This document shows positions 19,445 to 30,169 of a DNA stretch of 31,540 nucleotides, piece by piece. Under the pieces are notes generated by a model. It searched no databases. It had not been told where the DNA came from and was given only the letters and a program-made list of their open reading frames with translations. Both the position numbers and the translations under genes were made by a program. Each line of letters begins with the position of its first letter. Position 1 is the first letter of the stretch. Source of the stretch: Chara braunii (lineage: Eukaryota; Streptophyta; Charophyceae; Charales; Characeae); NCBI GenBank assembly GCA_003427395.1, contig BFEA01000190.1:1563083-1594622 (forward strand), in the 5' to 3' direction.

Positions 19445-19654
19445 GGATGGGCTGCGCTACGCTTCGATGCAGTGCAATACGAAGGCAACGCTGGAGGGAC
19501 CGGGCAGGCAAGCCTGCCCTTATGACCCCTCTGTAGCCCAGAAAACTTAATTTAATATCGTTGTGGCCCCATGGACCACGGATCCGATATTAAACTGTTC
19601 AGAACAGATACTGTTCTCTTGATCTACTTTTAGCCAAAAGGCCTAGAAAGGTAT
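19445..19654 (-). ncRNA. U2 snRNA-like sequence, probable pseudogene or divergent variant
   Basis: The minus strand starts ATACCTTTCTAGGCCTTTTG GCTAA, which is the U2 5' end and stem I with one change. It continues with AGTATCTGTTCT, GAACAGTTTAATATC, a GTGG-CCAT-GGCCAC hairpin and CGATATTAAA, the order of U2 stem IIa/IIb, and then a 3' domain with hairpins GGGCAGGCTTGCCTGCCC and a final GCGCAGCCCATCC. The length, about 210 nt, is near that of a full U2. The part that should pair with the intron branch point (GUAGUA in normal U2) is altered to ...GAACAGTA, with the order of AGATCAAG and AGTA changed, and the Sm site is weak (AAGTTTTCTGG). I see no plant-type upstream element. An A-rich tail follows. 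Together this favours a retrotransposed copy, though a variant gene is possible. Confidence 0.75.
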
Positions 19655-22310
19655 AGGCAGGGACCAGGTAATTTAGAATTATAATTATTTGATTTCATTC
19701 ATCTTGTTCCATCTGGATTTGCACTCAGGTGTATCAAGTACTATCAACTGAGCCTAGGAGCGTAGGACCGTTGGGAGAAGTGGTGGGTTTTTACTCTTGA
19801 CTCTTGACTCTTGACTGTTGAGGTGATCTGAATAGTAAATACCATGTACTTTGGAGACATGCTGGGGGTCAGTTCCATAGAATCACCAATATCACATCTT
19901 TTTTTTTTATCTTTTTTTTTTATATACCAATATCACATCGTGATTGGGTCATCTTCGGCACTTTATTGAAGTTTATTCTGTCATTGTGAATAACCATGGC
20001 TTTTGGAGTTTTGGGGGGGGGGGGAAAAAAAAAAAAAAAAAAAGAGGACATTGTGAGGTCTGAACATTTTCATAGAGTGCGTAGCTCCTAACATTACAGG
20101 ATTTAGGATTTGTCAGAATATGGTCTATGACTCTATGTAGATCTGTTTATGCAGAATTGCAGCTGTGTTCTCTGCAGCCGGTTAAGGAGAACAATTGCAG
20201 GTGTGACCAATGCGGCCATCGGGAGGGAACAAGGTGTTTGTGAAAACTGGATAAAAGAAACGGTCCAGTTTGCGAAATGGTAAAGTTGTTTTCTGAAAAA
20301 CTGCATCTTTTTTTTGGGGAAAAACAAAACAAAACAAAAAAAAACTGCATCTTGTGAAAATGCAATACAGCTTGTAATACACGTGTGTTGAAGGAGTCCA
20401 AAAAAGTTAAAAAAAACCTGTTCTGATGGAATAGGAGAAGCTTGTCATCATTGTCTGATGGAATAGGAGAAGCGTGTCATAATTGAGATCAGGAACAACC
20501 TATCTTTGAAAAATTCTGAGTACACGTCACCATGATGGGCTCGAGAAAACACGTTTTTGGTAAACATGGACAAATACTGATCAGCAATGGCATTGACGAC
20601 TACTGTGCATTTGATGATATTGAGAAATAGCAATGCAGTTCCCTAGGGTCCTTCTCTTTGGGTGCATGGGCACCAAACTTGTGCTTGTATATCTGCTCGA
20701 AGGCCCGGTCGGGAAATTTGATTATATAATCGGATTGATTATGTAATCGAGTAATCGAATGGATTACGTAATCGAACTGACAACGAAATTGAACCAATTA
20801 CATAACCAATGGGGTGAGGCGAGGGGGAAGGAGGAAGGTGGAGGGGAGAGGGGTGGAGCGGAGAATGGTGGGGGGAAGTGTTAGGGCCCGACCAGTGTGA
20901 GGGAGAAGGGAGGAGGGCGGTGCTATCCACCATCCATTTCCAGTCTGATGTCCCCTTCCCCTCCGGCCCGCAACTCCCTTTTCTCCGCCCTCACCCGCCT
21001 TCATCTTGCCATTTGCGCCTCCCCTACCCCTCGGGCCCGCAGCTCTCTGCTCTCCGCCTCCCAGCTCAGCCAGCTGCCTTCATCCTACCCTCCCCTCTGC
21101 CTCAACAAGCCGCCTCTCCCCTCGGCCTCATCTTCCCCTCTGCCTCAACAAGCTGCCTCTCCCCTCATCTCCGCCTTCCGCCTCCCTGCTCCTTCATGCT
21201 GGTTGCCCCTTGATGCTTTATCCCACAATTTTCCGATCCACCCCCCTCCCTTGCACCTCTTCTTCCCGCTCCCCTCGCCTCATCGATTATGCCGTTGTAA
21301 TCAATTCAATTGCCTAATCGAATCGATGATGCAAACAACTATTGATCAACGGATTGCTTGGAAAAAGAAACAAAAACAGTATCGACGATCCATTCCCCCT
21401 TGACCGTCCTCTTCTCCTTCAAGCCAAGGCTCTCTTTCTCTGCCCTCTACCTGCCTTCATCCTGCCCTCCCAGCCTTCCCTCTTCCCCCACCTCAGCCCG
21501 CCTCCGCTTGCCCTCACTTCTGCCTCCATCCTCCTGGCTCACCATGCCACCTCCTTCCTTTGTGCTCCCATCGGTCTGCTGCACAAAAGCGGATGAAAGG
21601 GAGGAGGGGGTGAAGCGGAGAGAGGGCACCTACCAGGCTGGTGGTAGAGGTGTTGATAAGAGCAGGCACCATTAGCACTCCGGGAGAGGCTCCATCTACC
21701 TATTGGTGGGGACCACCACCTGTGGGAAAGCGGGTCCAGCATCCCTGAACATTATACTTGTTTGTTTGTACAAGTGTACGACTGGATGACTGAAATGACA
21801 GCAAAACTACCAGACGTACCTAACGAGAAAGAGATGGCAGGTAGAACTACATAACGGCCTAAGATGATCGCCTGCATGATAGTGTAGAGAAAGAGATGGC
21901 AAATACAGGTTTCACGGCTACTTCTAAGAGAGGAGGGAACTGATTGTGAGTGCTCTGCTTCTCCCCAATCTCTTCAGCAAGTAAGGCCTTGTTGACTGTG
22001 TCTAGGAATGTGGTGCTATCTCATATGCTTGATCCCCAGTCCGTGCTGGCAAACAGAGCTCCCGTTCCTTAACACCCGCCCTTTTGTTTGTGTAACCGGA
22101 CCTGTGGTTGTAACTGTAATGCCAGCAAGCTGCAGCGCCCTCCTGTAAAAAAGGGAACTGATTGCGTACACGGTAAGATGAGGGAAGTGATAGCACACCC
22201 AAGTCCTTCAACTGCGACTAAGAGAGTTGGAAACAACTTTTAAGCAGTGTTCCGCTTCACGCCTTTCACCCTGGATCCCACCCAGGGCCTTTCTTATCAA
22301 CTAGAAATGA
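19655..22310. other. No gene recognised; C/T-rich and low-complexity stretches
   Basis: It contains a TCTTGACTCTTGACTCTTGAC run near 19793, G- and A-runs near 20012-20042, repeated TAATCGA-type motifs (20720-20790) and a long C/T-rich block (20930-21600) whose proline/serine-rich frames on several strands look like composition artefacts. I see no RNA gene or element ends. It also contains the partial R1 copy listed separately. Confidence 0.5.
21721..21747 (+). repeat. Dispersed repeat family R1, partial copy
   Basis: GGGAAAGCGGGTCCAGCATC then CCT. Only the 3' core is recognisable. Confidence 0.55.
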
Positions 22311-22498
22311 CCCCCATCTGTGCATATTGCTATCCTGATCGAGAGCGTGATCTTAGACCCCCATCTGTGCATATTGCTATCCTGATGGAGAGCGTGACCT
22401 TAGACCCCCATCTGTGCATATTGCTATCCTGATGGAGAGCGTGATCTTAGACCCCCATCTGTGCATATTGCTATCCTGATCGAGAGCGTGATCTTAGA
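22311..22498. repeat. 47-bp tandem repeat, four copies
   Basis: Copies at 22311, 22358, 22405 and 22452, each 47 bases (CCCCCATCTGTGCATATTGC, TATCCTGATSGAGAGCGTGA, YCTTAGA). Only three variable sites are visible. Confidence 0.95.
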
Positions 22499-22703
22499 CC
22501 AAGGACGTATGCTTACAGACGATATGAGGCTGGGTGCTGAGGGGGAAGGTATGACTACATGACACTTTAGCCCGTTAACCACTGGTGGCAGTCTAACTGA
22601 CTCTAACCTGCCCACTCAGCACCCAGCCTCGTATCATCGGGTGAGCATACGTCCTCGGAAGATCATGCTCTCGATGAGGATCTTAAATATGCACAGATGG
22701 CGG
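22452..22703. repeat. Long inverted repeat (about 90-bp arms, 73-bp loop)
   Basis: The last 47-bp unit plus 22499-22541 (ending AGGCTGGGTGCTGAG) pairs with 22615-22703, which starts CTCAGCACCCAGCCT and ends in an inverted 47-bp-like unit. Most bases match. Confidence 0.85.
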
Positions 22704-23110
22704 TATTCATCATTTCTAAGTTAGTCTGCAGCGCAAGATCATGATGGTCCTTCAAGCGAGTGGTCGTTAACGGAGACCCAAAATTCCAGCGTTTTTTTAA
22801 TGCTATTTAGAACAAAACCCGAAGGTCGATCAGGATCTGAATATGCACAGATGGGGATCTATTCATCATTTCTAAGTCAGTCTGCAGCTCAAGATCATGA
22901 TGGTCCTTCAAGTGAGTGGTGGTTTACGGAGACCCAAAATTTCAGCGTTTCTTCAATGCTATTTGGAAGAAAACCCGAAGGCCTTTTTAACAAAAAATAC
23001 GTCCTCGGAAGATCACGCTCTCGATCAGGATCTCGATATGCACAGATGGAGGTCTATTCATCATTTCTAAGTTAGGCTGCAGCGCAAGATCATGATGGTC
23101 CTTCAAGCGT
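22659..23110. repeat. Three direct copies of a composite repeat
   Basis: An inverted form of the 47-bp unit (22659-22703, 22821-22857, 23009-23052) is each time followed by TATTCATCATTTCTAAG, CTGCAG and AAGATCATGATGGTCCTTCA. The first two copies go on with GGAGACCCAAAATT, CAGCGTTT and AATGCTATTT. Confidence 0.85.
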
Positions 23111-24840
23111 AGGGGGATACCCAACCCCACTCCTCTTGATTACAGCCTCAACGTTTGTCTCCTCGAGGGGCATGCCATACCCCTTAATCTTAGTTTGGCG
23201 CAAGGGCATGCCAAACCACTTAGTCTTTATCAGCGTACCTGCATACTGGAAGATCAATACAAAAAGGAAGACAGAAAAGTAGTCCCCTTAATGACCCCTA
23301 CGGAACACCCCGACCTTGGTTGCCCTCAAAGTTTTACCCCTAGTCCTTCTCAAGACCCTCCTACATTCCCTTGGAGGATTCCCCCTTTGACACCACCAAA
23401 CAAGTGCAAGACACGAATCCATGGCCAGGTTTTCCAGTCATGGCACCCCGACAGCCGTACTGCAGCTTGCTGTGTTCTTTTTTTAGCGTGTTGCGCTATG
23501 TTTAACATATCACACCCATGCACACACACACAGAGACACATACACACACAGATAAAGGTTATGGAAAAACAAGCGAAAAACAGTTATGGGAATGCACAGC
23601 TCAGGGATTATTCAGGAAACAACAAGAAATAAGCGCCAAGCCAGCCAACCAAGGTTGCAGGAGCATGCAGCCAAGCATCATCCGAAGAGGTGAGCCACCA
23701 GGTAAATGGAATTAAAGGTTTGAACCCACGACCACCATCCCATTAAAAGCCTGGAGGCCCAGGCATTGTGTATCCCCACTCTCTCACAAATTTGAAGGAT
23801 GAAACCCCAGGAAACATAAAAATAAAATTATGTCTATACCCACCTCTGCGTACGGCCCTCATCAATTCCAGAAGCCACTCTTGACCGGACCACGAAACCG
23901 GAATCTTGGAACGTATGACCTACGGACTTCCACACCATCAAGATCTACGTAAGAACTTGCGCAGCAAAGGTACACTGACGAAAAAGTCTTGTCACGCTCG
24001 GAAATCATCGAGCGGGCAAGTACTTGGAAGAAGCCCCCGGTTTAATACTGAAAATACTAAAATAGACATGATGACAATTCCCCTCCCGGTCCCGTACCCT
24101 GACTGGTGAAAATGATCCTTATAGTACTTATATGAGCAATCATTCCATGCTGTAGTACCAACGAGTTGCTTGCTGAAAAGCTTGATTCGATCTGGTTGTT
24201 ACGAGCGATGTGTCACAATTCGGTTGGGCTATTTGGGTATGGCAGACTGGGACTTCACCATCGGGGCGGACGAGGACCTGCCAATCACGCGGGAACCAGA
24301 TGACGTGATCGCGGCAGAAGAGGCGGTACATGGTCCCTATTTCCTTCCTTGTTCTGTGGATATGGCCGCCCGTGCTGCTCTGTTTGTAGATCTGCAATCT
24401 TGCAGTAAGTAACCCCTCTGATGAGCCGATAGTGTGGCAACGATGAAAAAGCTCTTAGGAGATGCCTCACCCCTCTTGCGGCGTCATACTTCCATGAGTG
24501 TGGGCGGGCTACCACTGTTTTCACTCCCAGACGTTCTGCCTAGCGAAGCTCGCCATTGGTGCACTTCGCTTGAATTCTGTGTACTAGAATATGATGGCGA
24601 TGTCGAATTCTGTGTACTAGAATATAGTGGGATGAGACCTGTGATGAAGTCGGTGGATGGCAAAGTGCTACTACCGATCTGCTAATTGCTTTAGTTGGAG
24701 GAAGCGGAGGATGTACTTCCGTTACAGCCGGGATTGCTTGTTGGGATGTGCTAGCATGAATTGGGGAAAGCGGAGGATGTACCTGCCATGCAGGCGAGAT
24801 TACTCGTTGGGATGTGCTAGTGATATGATTTTTGGCATAT
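23111..24840. other. No gene recognised
   Basis: A GGGCATGCCA motif occurs twice (23170, 23206). There is a short (CA)n (23517-23550), a CTGTGTACTAGAATAT duplication (24578, 24612) and two diverged copies of GCGGAGGATGTAC...GTTGGGATGTGCTAG (24707-24754, 24771-24822). Open frames are short and resemble nothing I know. Confidence 0.4.
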
Positions 24841-24890
24841 GGGACGTTGGGCCCGGTTCCCAGCACGTGTTGCTCCCCACGAATAGATGG
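24841..24890 (-). repeat. Dispersed repeat family R1 copy
   Basis: Minus strand: CCATCTATTCGTGGGGAGCA, ACACGTGCTGGGAACCGGGC, CCAACGTCCC. Nearly the same as the copy at 17230. Confidence 0.75.
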
Positions 24891-26745
24891 GAAGCAACAG
24901 ACGATGCAAGTGTGGTGTTCCATGGATTAAAATATTTTTTTTTGTTGGTATGCGTATCCCGCTGTCGAGCGCGTCGGTCCCGCGCCGTGCAGGGCGGAGC
25001 CCTCCCGATCGCGTCACGTAAAAGTTGTTCTCATCCTCATCGCGATACACACATGGAGTTTTCGCAAGCCGCTTTAGCTGAGTGCATCAGCCATACCTCA
25101 CGTGAGCCCCTATGACAGGATGAGGCCTGCGCGAGGCACGACTTACCTCCACCTTATGAGAGTTGACACCTCCCTTCGGTGGGCGTATCCCCGCTGAGCT
25201 ACCAGTCCACAATACAAAAGCTAATCAGTTGCAATCGCAGAGGTGGACCAGCCGAGAGCGTTTCTCGTTCACTGTAGCATAGGGGGTACATGCGGTTTTA
25301 CGCCTCTATCGGACCCGCACGGGAACCGATCCGTTGGGGGGTTGAGGTCCCAACCACGAATCGACATCGGTCGACTAGGATGCATCCCACTTACCACGCG
25401 TTACACCATTCTAAGAACATAATAATTTAAACATGCATGCACACCCACATATACAGAACGACACGGAACGAACAACGTGACACGCTCCTAGTCCTTTCAG
25501 TAGCCATCCCATCTCTCTCTTAGGCGGAAATCAGATAGGTGTCGCGTGCGAGACTTAGTATAAAACTGCGCGGACATAGGGTCTTCTCATATCGACTAGC
25601 AATGCATAACTATGCAAGCAGTCGCAATGATGACGTACTATGTGATGCCCATAATCAAGCGGTCCCTCGTGGATCCGAGTACCGCTTATGACACTCAAGT
25701 GTCAAACTCGAAGTATCGTCAAGGACATCCTCTTCACGATATTGCACGGCTGAAGGAACAGTCGTGTGGCCTTCATGGCACCTCCGACCTTTAGGCTGAG
25801 TGTCCCGGTGGGCAGGCCAAAAAGGCTCTGCGCGGGGGGTGATCCCTTCCACGCGGAGTCTAGGACCTGGGATATCCTGGACAAGGACCTCGAATCCAGA
25901 CCTAAGACCAACGTCCGACTAAGTAACTTTTAAGAAGCAAAACAGTAAAGGACGGGAGTCTCTTTTCCTTTCTCAATCTCGACCCCAATTAAACCCTTAA
26001 GCGTGGGCTCCTTAGGCCACGCGAACACCCAAACATAGACATGTACGTATATATGTAGTGGGGAATAGGTATGTGACAATCACTTCTCACAATCACAGTG
26101 AGACTCCTCATGGCCATATATATGTATGTGATCGCAGTCAGTCAAATTCAAAGTCTGAACAACAGAACATACCTGTAATCACATAAAATAGTCAACCAAA
26201 AGTCCACACACTACAGGGGGTCAACTTCAACCATTCTCTATACTTATACCCCCCTCTTTAGCCATGCAAACCCTAACCTTTGTCCAACCTCCCATAATTA
26301 AATACTCAGTACCTTTGTGAAATGATCATTCAATAAAAATCCGGGTGAAAACCTTAATAAATTAATAACAACCACCAGGCTAAAGCCTTCAGGTTGAGTA
26401 ATGAGAGTGAAGTGGAGTTGAGTCATAAATCGACGAATCGGCAACCGACTTGTTATCAGTGATAACGGAAGATGATCCTCGTGGGGGCAAGGTGAATCTA
26501 GCCCAAATCCTGAATCCAGCGGTCAAGAGGACCTGTAACACAAGTCAAGTCAATCCCCAGGCTAAACCTATAAGTCTACGGAGAATAATCTTCATATAAC
26601 GATCTCACTTAAACATCGTTCTTAATTAACTAAGTTTAAGTCTATCCCTAAGTAGATACCTAAAAATAAGGTAGATCCTGCCCGGATCTCCTCTATACAG
26701 AGTGGATGTCCAGAATCGTCATCTGTTAAAATATAACCTATCACC
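24891..26745. other. No gene recognised; possible uncharacterised mobile-element DNA
   Basis: The base composition is more even than elsewhere and the region is free of microsatellites. It includes a TATAAAA at 25559. No reverse transcriptase, integrase or terminal repeat could be identified. It lies directly beside the plastid-derived fragment and becomes A/T-rich from about 26270. Confidence 0.3.
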
Positions 26746-27183
26746 TTAAAGTACAATTACTCCATCTATTATAGCTTCTGGTTTTGGAGGACATCCAGGC
26801 AAATAAACATTGACTGGGATTAGCTTATCAACACCTCGTACAGTACTGTAAGAATCAGTACTAAACATACCTCCTGTAATTGTACATGCCCCCATTGCAA
26901 TAACATATTTAGGTTCAGCCATCTGCTCATATAGTCTAACTAAAGAAGGAGCCATTTNCATGGTGACTGTTCCTGCTGTAATAATAAGATCAGCTTGTCT
27001 AGGAGTAGATCTAGGTACTAATCCATAACGGTCAAAATCAAATCTCGAACCAGTTAAAGATGCAAACTCAATAAAACAACAGCTAGTACCATAAAGTAAA
27101 GGCCATAGACTAGATAGTCTAGCCCAATTTGTTAAATCATTCATTGTTGTAAGTATTACAGAAGTAGAAAGTATCTGATTCAT
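26746..27183 (-). pseudogene. ndhK: Plastid ndhK fragment in nuclear context (NUPT)
   Basis: NdhK is the subunit of the plastid NAD(P)H dehydrogenase-like complex that holds an iron-sulphur cluster, homologous to NuoB of complex I. The minus-strand frame gives the plastid form, not the mitochondrial one: [35 protein letters not shown], a GACTITGG block, [12 protein letters not shown] and [15 protein letters not shown]. All four cluster ligands are present (the CC pair, C of GAC, C of PGCPP). The frame is open over about 146 codons except for one unresolved base at 26958, where NAA is expected to be AAA (Lys). It ends early: homology stops after PEAIIDG and a stop follows, so the C-terminal tail is missing. 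Upstream, the frame continues to 27252 without plastid similarity. Codons are A/T-rich, unlike the surroundings. A recent insertion of plastid DNA is most likely. Confidence 0.88.
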
Positions 27184-28261
27184 AGCCCGCACCATGCATT
27201 GGCCAGCGGGGCCCCTCCGAGTTTTACTTGTGGTGACAAAAAAATTCTGCAAGGCCGAGTACTTGCGGCTTAATAGGAAGCCCTCCTGTGAGTCTACCCA
27301 AGGTTACCCTGTTTCTGCAAGTGGCCCCATTCTACTCTAGCCATTCTACTGCGTGTTCCTTCCTCTTCTGCGTTCAAGTATCACTGCCTATTTCTTAACC
27401 CTTGCTTTGGCCTACATGCTTCCTCTCTCCTCGTACTCCCTCTTTAAGACCCCTCTCTTTTAGTTTTTTCTTTTTTCTTTTTTCTTTTTGTTGGGTCAAT
27501 GTTCCACCAATCTATTCGTGAGGAGCAGCATGTGCTGGGAACCGGGCCCAGCGCCCCATATGAAAATATAATAAACGAATCTACCAGCAACTGAGAAGGA
27601 AAATATGGAAGACCACCTCCAGAGGCAATAATGTCAAAGACTCTGTGCCTGTTAGGTATGCAGCCCTATGCTGGTGGATCCAAAGGGATATATCCCTCGG
27701 CGCCTGGATTAACTCCCGTGAACAGAGGGGATATATCCCTCGGCTGGTGGAATAACTTTCAAGGCCACAGGTACACACACATCTGACTGTTGATAAAGTC
27801 AGATAAACAGATTATGAGATCAAAATTCAAATCCTGAGCATAAATCAAAACTCAGCATCTAGAGGGGGGGGGACCTCTCATTGCCTGCAGAATTGACGCA
27901 GCATCTAGAGACCCTCAACCCCTGCAAAGCTTCCTAGGGTCAAATTGATACACCTAGGGGAGCCAATCAAGGTGCTCGGAACGAATCTGCCTGCAGAAGG
28001 AAAACAGTTTTTCTCCTCACATGTGACCGACCGCCTTGCCACAGCTCTCAAGAATCTCTCCGCGCATCTGGGAGGGTGCGCACTTGTGTGATGTTGTTGG
28101 TTGTGTGTCCGCAATGAGTTTCCCTTTTCCATTTTGTTTTGTTTTCGCTTTTCTTTTTTTCTTTCCTGCCGAGGCAGTGGAAATCCGTTCCGCGTGAAGG
28201 ACGTACGCTTTGCGCACTTACGTGTGTCCCGTGCACTTGTCCTGTGTGTATGTGGGAGGAA
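27184..28261. other. No gene recognised
   Basis: It holds the R1 copy at 27507, and a GGGATATATCCCTCGGC motif repeated at 27687 and 27729, each a near-palindrome. Otherwise I see no coding or structural signal. Confidence 0.4.
27507..27560 (+). repeat. Dispersed repeat family R1 copy
   Basis: CCAATCTATTCGTGAGGAGC, AGCATGTGCTGGGAACCGGG, CCCAGCGCCCCATA. It lies 320 bases from the plastid-derived fragment. Confidence 0.75.
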
Positions 28262-28518
28262 GAGGAGGAAGAGAGGAAGAAACGTGCACATACCCACAGA
28301 CTTCGTAGGAAATGAAGCAGTGCCGGAGAAAGAAGGCACTACATATGTTGAATGACATCAAGTACCCACGCCCCCGTGCACTCTTCATTTCCTGCGAAGT
28401 CTGTGGGTATGTGCATGTTTCTTCCTCCTCTTCTTCTCCTTCCTCTCCCTTCTCTCCCTCTCTCTCTTTCCCTCTCTCTCCTCCTCCCCTCCCCTCGTCT
28501 CATGTCATTCAACATATG
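28262..28518. repeat. Fold-back structure with nested arms
   Basis: 28262-28325 pairs with 28375-28438. The best part is 31 bases around CACATACCCACAGACTTCG, matched by CGAAGTCTGTGGGTATGTG with almost no mismatch. A second pair, CATATGTTGAATGACAT (28342-28358) and ATGTCATTCAACATATG (28502-28518), lies partly inside. The adjacent segments are GAGGAA-rich and TTCCTCC-rich. Confidence 0.8.
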
Positions 28519-28817
28519 AAAGCAGGGTTGATATGGCGAGAGTGCCTGCCCATGATGGATTCCTGTTCCTGGTAATTGACTGGTTGCCCACGCCCGCGTG
28601 CAGTGTTTTTTTCCTTTTTTTTTTTTTTTTTTTAAGTTTTTTTTCTTTTTCTTTTTTTGAAGTTTTTCCCTTTTTTTTTTTTTAAGTTTTTTTCTTTTTT
28701 TTCTTACAAGGCTGCGTAAAGTCAGTTTCTCACTACCTTTTTTCATTTAGAAAGTTCGCCAGGTTGGTGTGTGCGAGGAAAAGACAAATCAACCGAAGGC
28801 CATCACCGCACGGGACA

Positions 28818-28946
28818 TGAAACGAAAAACAAAACGAGTGCATCTTCCTGCAGAAAATGGCCAGGTTCATCGGTTTGCTATAAATAGTAATGAGCATATT
28901 TTGCCATCTTTTGTGGGCAGATGCACTCGTTTCATTTTTGTTTCGA
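28818..28946. repeat. Stem-loop with about 44-nt arms
   Basis: 28818-28861 (with AAACGAGTGCATCT and AAAATGGC) is the imperfect reverse complement of 28902-28946 (GCCATCTTTTGTGGGCAGAT, GCACTCGTTT). The loop is about 40 bases and A/T-rich. The size is compatible with a microRNA-type precursor or a small MITE. Confidence 0.65.
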
Positions 28947-29138
28947 GCGCCGTGCGGCGAGACCCCGAATCATCGTCAAGCTCTTTGGAGGCTACTGGGC
29001 ATACAAGTTCGGTCTGCAAACGGATATCGCGAGTGGCAGAGAGATACCTTCTCTGCATACAAGTTCTCTGTATGCAAATTTGGTCTATGCAGAGGCTACT
29101 TCACAAACAAGCATATGCATATGACCAAATTTGGTAGA

Positions 29139-29240
29139 CGTCTCGGGACGTGCGTTAACAATTGGAACGATACAGAGAAGATAGATTAATTAGCATGGCC
29201 CCTGCGCTTTCAAGGATGACACGATCAACTGTTTCTCACA
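29139..29240 (+). ncRNA. Nearly full-length damaged U6 snRNA copy
   Basis: The plus strand reads GTCTCGGGACGTGCGTTAAC (a distorted U6 5' stem-loop), AATTGGAACGATACAGAGAA, then an insertion in the GATTAGCATGG block (GATAGATTAATTAGCATGG), CCCCTGCGC, an extra TTT, CAAGGATGACACG and a poor match to the terminal AAATCGAGAAATGG. There is no terminal T-run. The ACAGAG box is intact. It is on the opposite strand to copies A-E and not in their duplicated block, so it is a separate event. Pseudogene. Confidence 0.75.
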
Positions 29241-29383
29241 CACAATAGCCCGGTAGCCGGTAGTGCGCATGCTGCGCTGGGAGCTGTGCAAACGGAACAA
29301 GGATGTGAGAGCGGATCCCGAATGGAACACTAGCCCACCAGCCTGTTTTCTGTTTTTTTTTTTGAACCTGCCCCAGACAACCA

Positions 29384-29992
29384 ATGATCCTGGTATCGGG
29401 CGTGGTCCTCTGGGACAGGTTCCACAAAATAGGCCGACTGGCTGCGGATGGGTTTTCTTTTGGAGAAAGAAAAAACATTTTTATTTTCACTCATCAAGTT
29501 TTTGACGACGCCAGGATCCTCCGATTGCTCACAGAGTCTTTACCTGTGGAACAGATAGTGCGACCAACAGATACTGGGACCGCTACCCATCTTTGGTTAT
29601 GTGGAGGGCCTGCTGGGAAGTTGGAACCGGGTCACAGTGTCCCATTCACAGACATTCAAATTCTATTCCCAAGCTCACCCGACCCTTCCGTGTTAATGGA
29701 AAGGCTACCATCTTCTCCCCCCGAACACAATGCATCCTCAACCAAGTTCAACATCAATGCATACAAGCTATCTTTCCAGCCTGATACGGTCGTAATGATG
29801 GTGCATTATGCTCTGGGGAAGACTGTGATCTGGAAATCCAGAAAAAAATCCAAAAGACTTTTCTTCTCATCAGTTGTTCACTTCTCAAAGTGGGACGGAC
29901 ATTCCACAACCCCTCTTTCTCGTCCCCGCCAGCCTTCTACCCTGACATCACTATGCGCTAACCCCTCGCCGATCAACAACTTGGGGGGCTAA
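29384..29992 (+). CDS. 202-residue ORF of unknown nature
   Basis: The longest open frame in this part, ending in INNLGG. It is polar, with no membrane segment and no motif that I recognise. Another frame (29593-29784) is also open, which lowers confidence. A small inverted repeat (CATCACTATG...CTAACCCC at 29946-29966 and GGCTAACATAGTGATG at 29991-30002) sits at its 3' end. It may be a fragment of a mobile element or chance open sequence. Confidence 0.2.
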   Translation: MILVSGVVLWDRFHKIGRLAADGFSFGERKNIFIFTHQVFDDARILRLLTESLPVEQIVRPTDTGTATHLWLCGGPAGKLEPGHSVPFTDIQILFPSSPDPSVLMERLPSSPPEHNASSTKFNINAYKLSFQPDTVVMMVHYALGKTVIWKSRKKSKRLFFSSVVHFSKWDGHSTTPLSRPRQPSTLTSLCANPSPINNLGG

Positions 29993-30169
29993 CATAGTGA
30001 TGGGCGCCCCAACCCACGATTCACCAAATGTGCAAAATGAGGCTGCATCTACCTCTCGAACATGGAATGACACACCACCTTTTTTTTTTCCCTGTTTTTT
30101 TTGGGAAAAAATGGCTCCCTGTCTTGGGGAGATGATATGAGCATTCCCCCCTCGCAGGTCCCCCTGCTG

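Noticed and set aside
20878-21675. Proline/serine-rich open frames (up to 168 residues)
   Set aside because: Several frames are open at once in C/T-rich DNA, which points to composition and not coding.
25160-25409. tRNA or tRNA-derived SINE on the minus strand (A-box-like TAGCTCAGCGG and TGGTAAGTGGG)
   Set aside because: The B-box-like segments lie only about 20 bases away and match poorly, and no acceptor stem or cloverleaf can be drawn.
26746-27252. Mitochondrial or nuclear complex I subunit (NDUFS7) as an alternative to ndhK
   Set aside because: The residues around the cluster ligands ([20 protein letters not shown]) are of the plastid type, not the mitochondrial GLACCAVEMM / GSCANGGG type.
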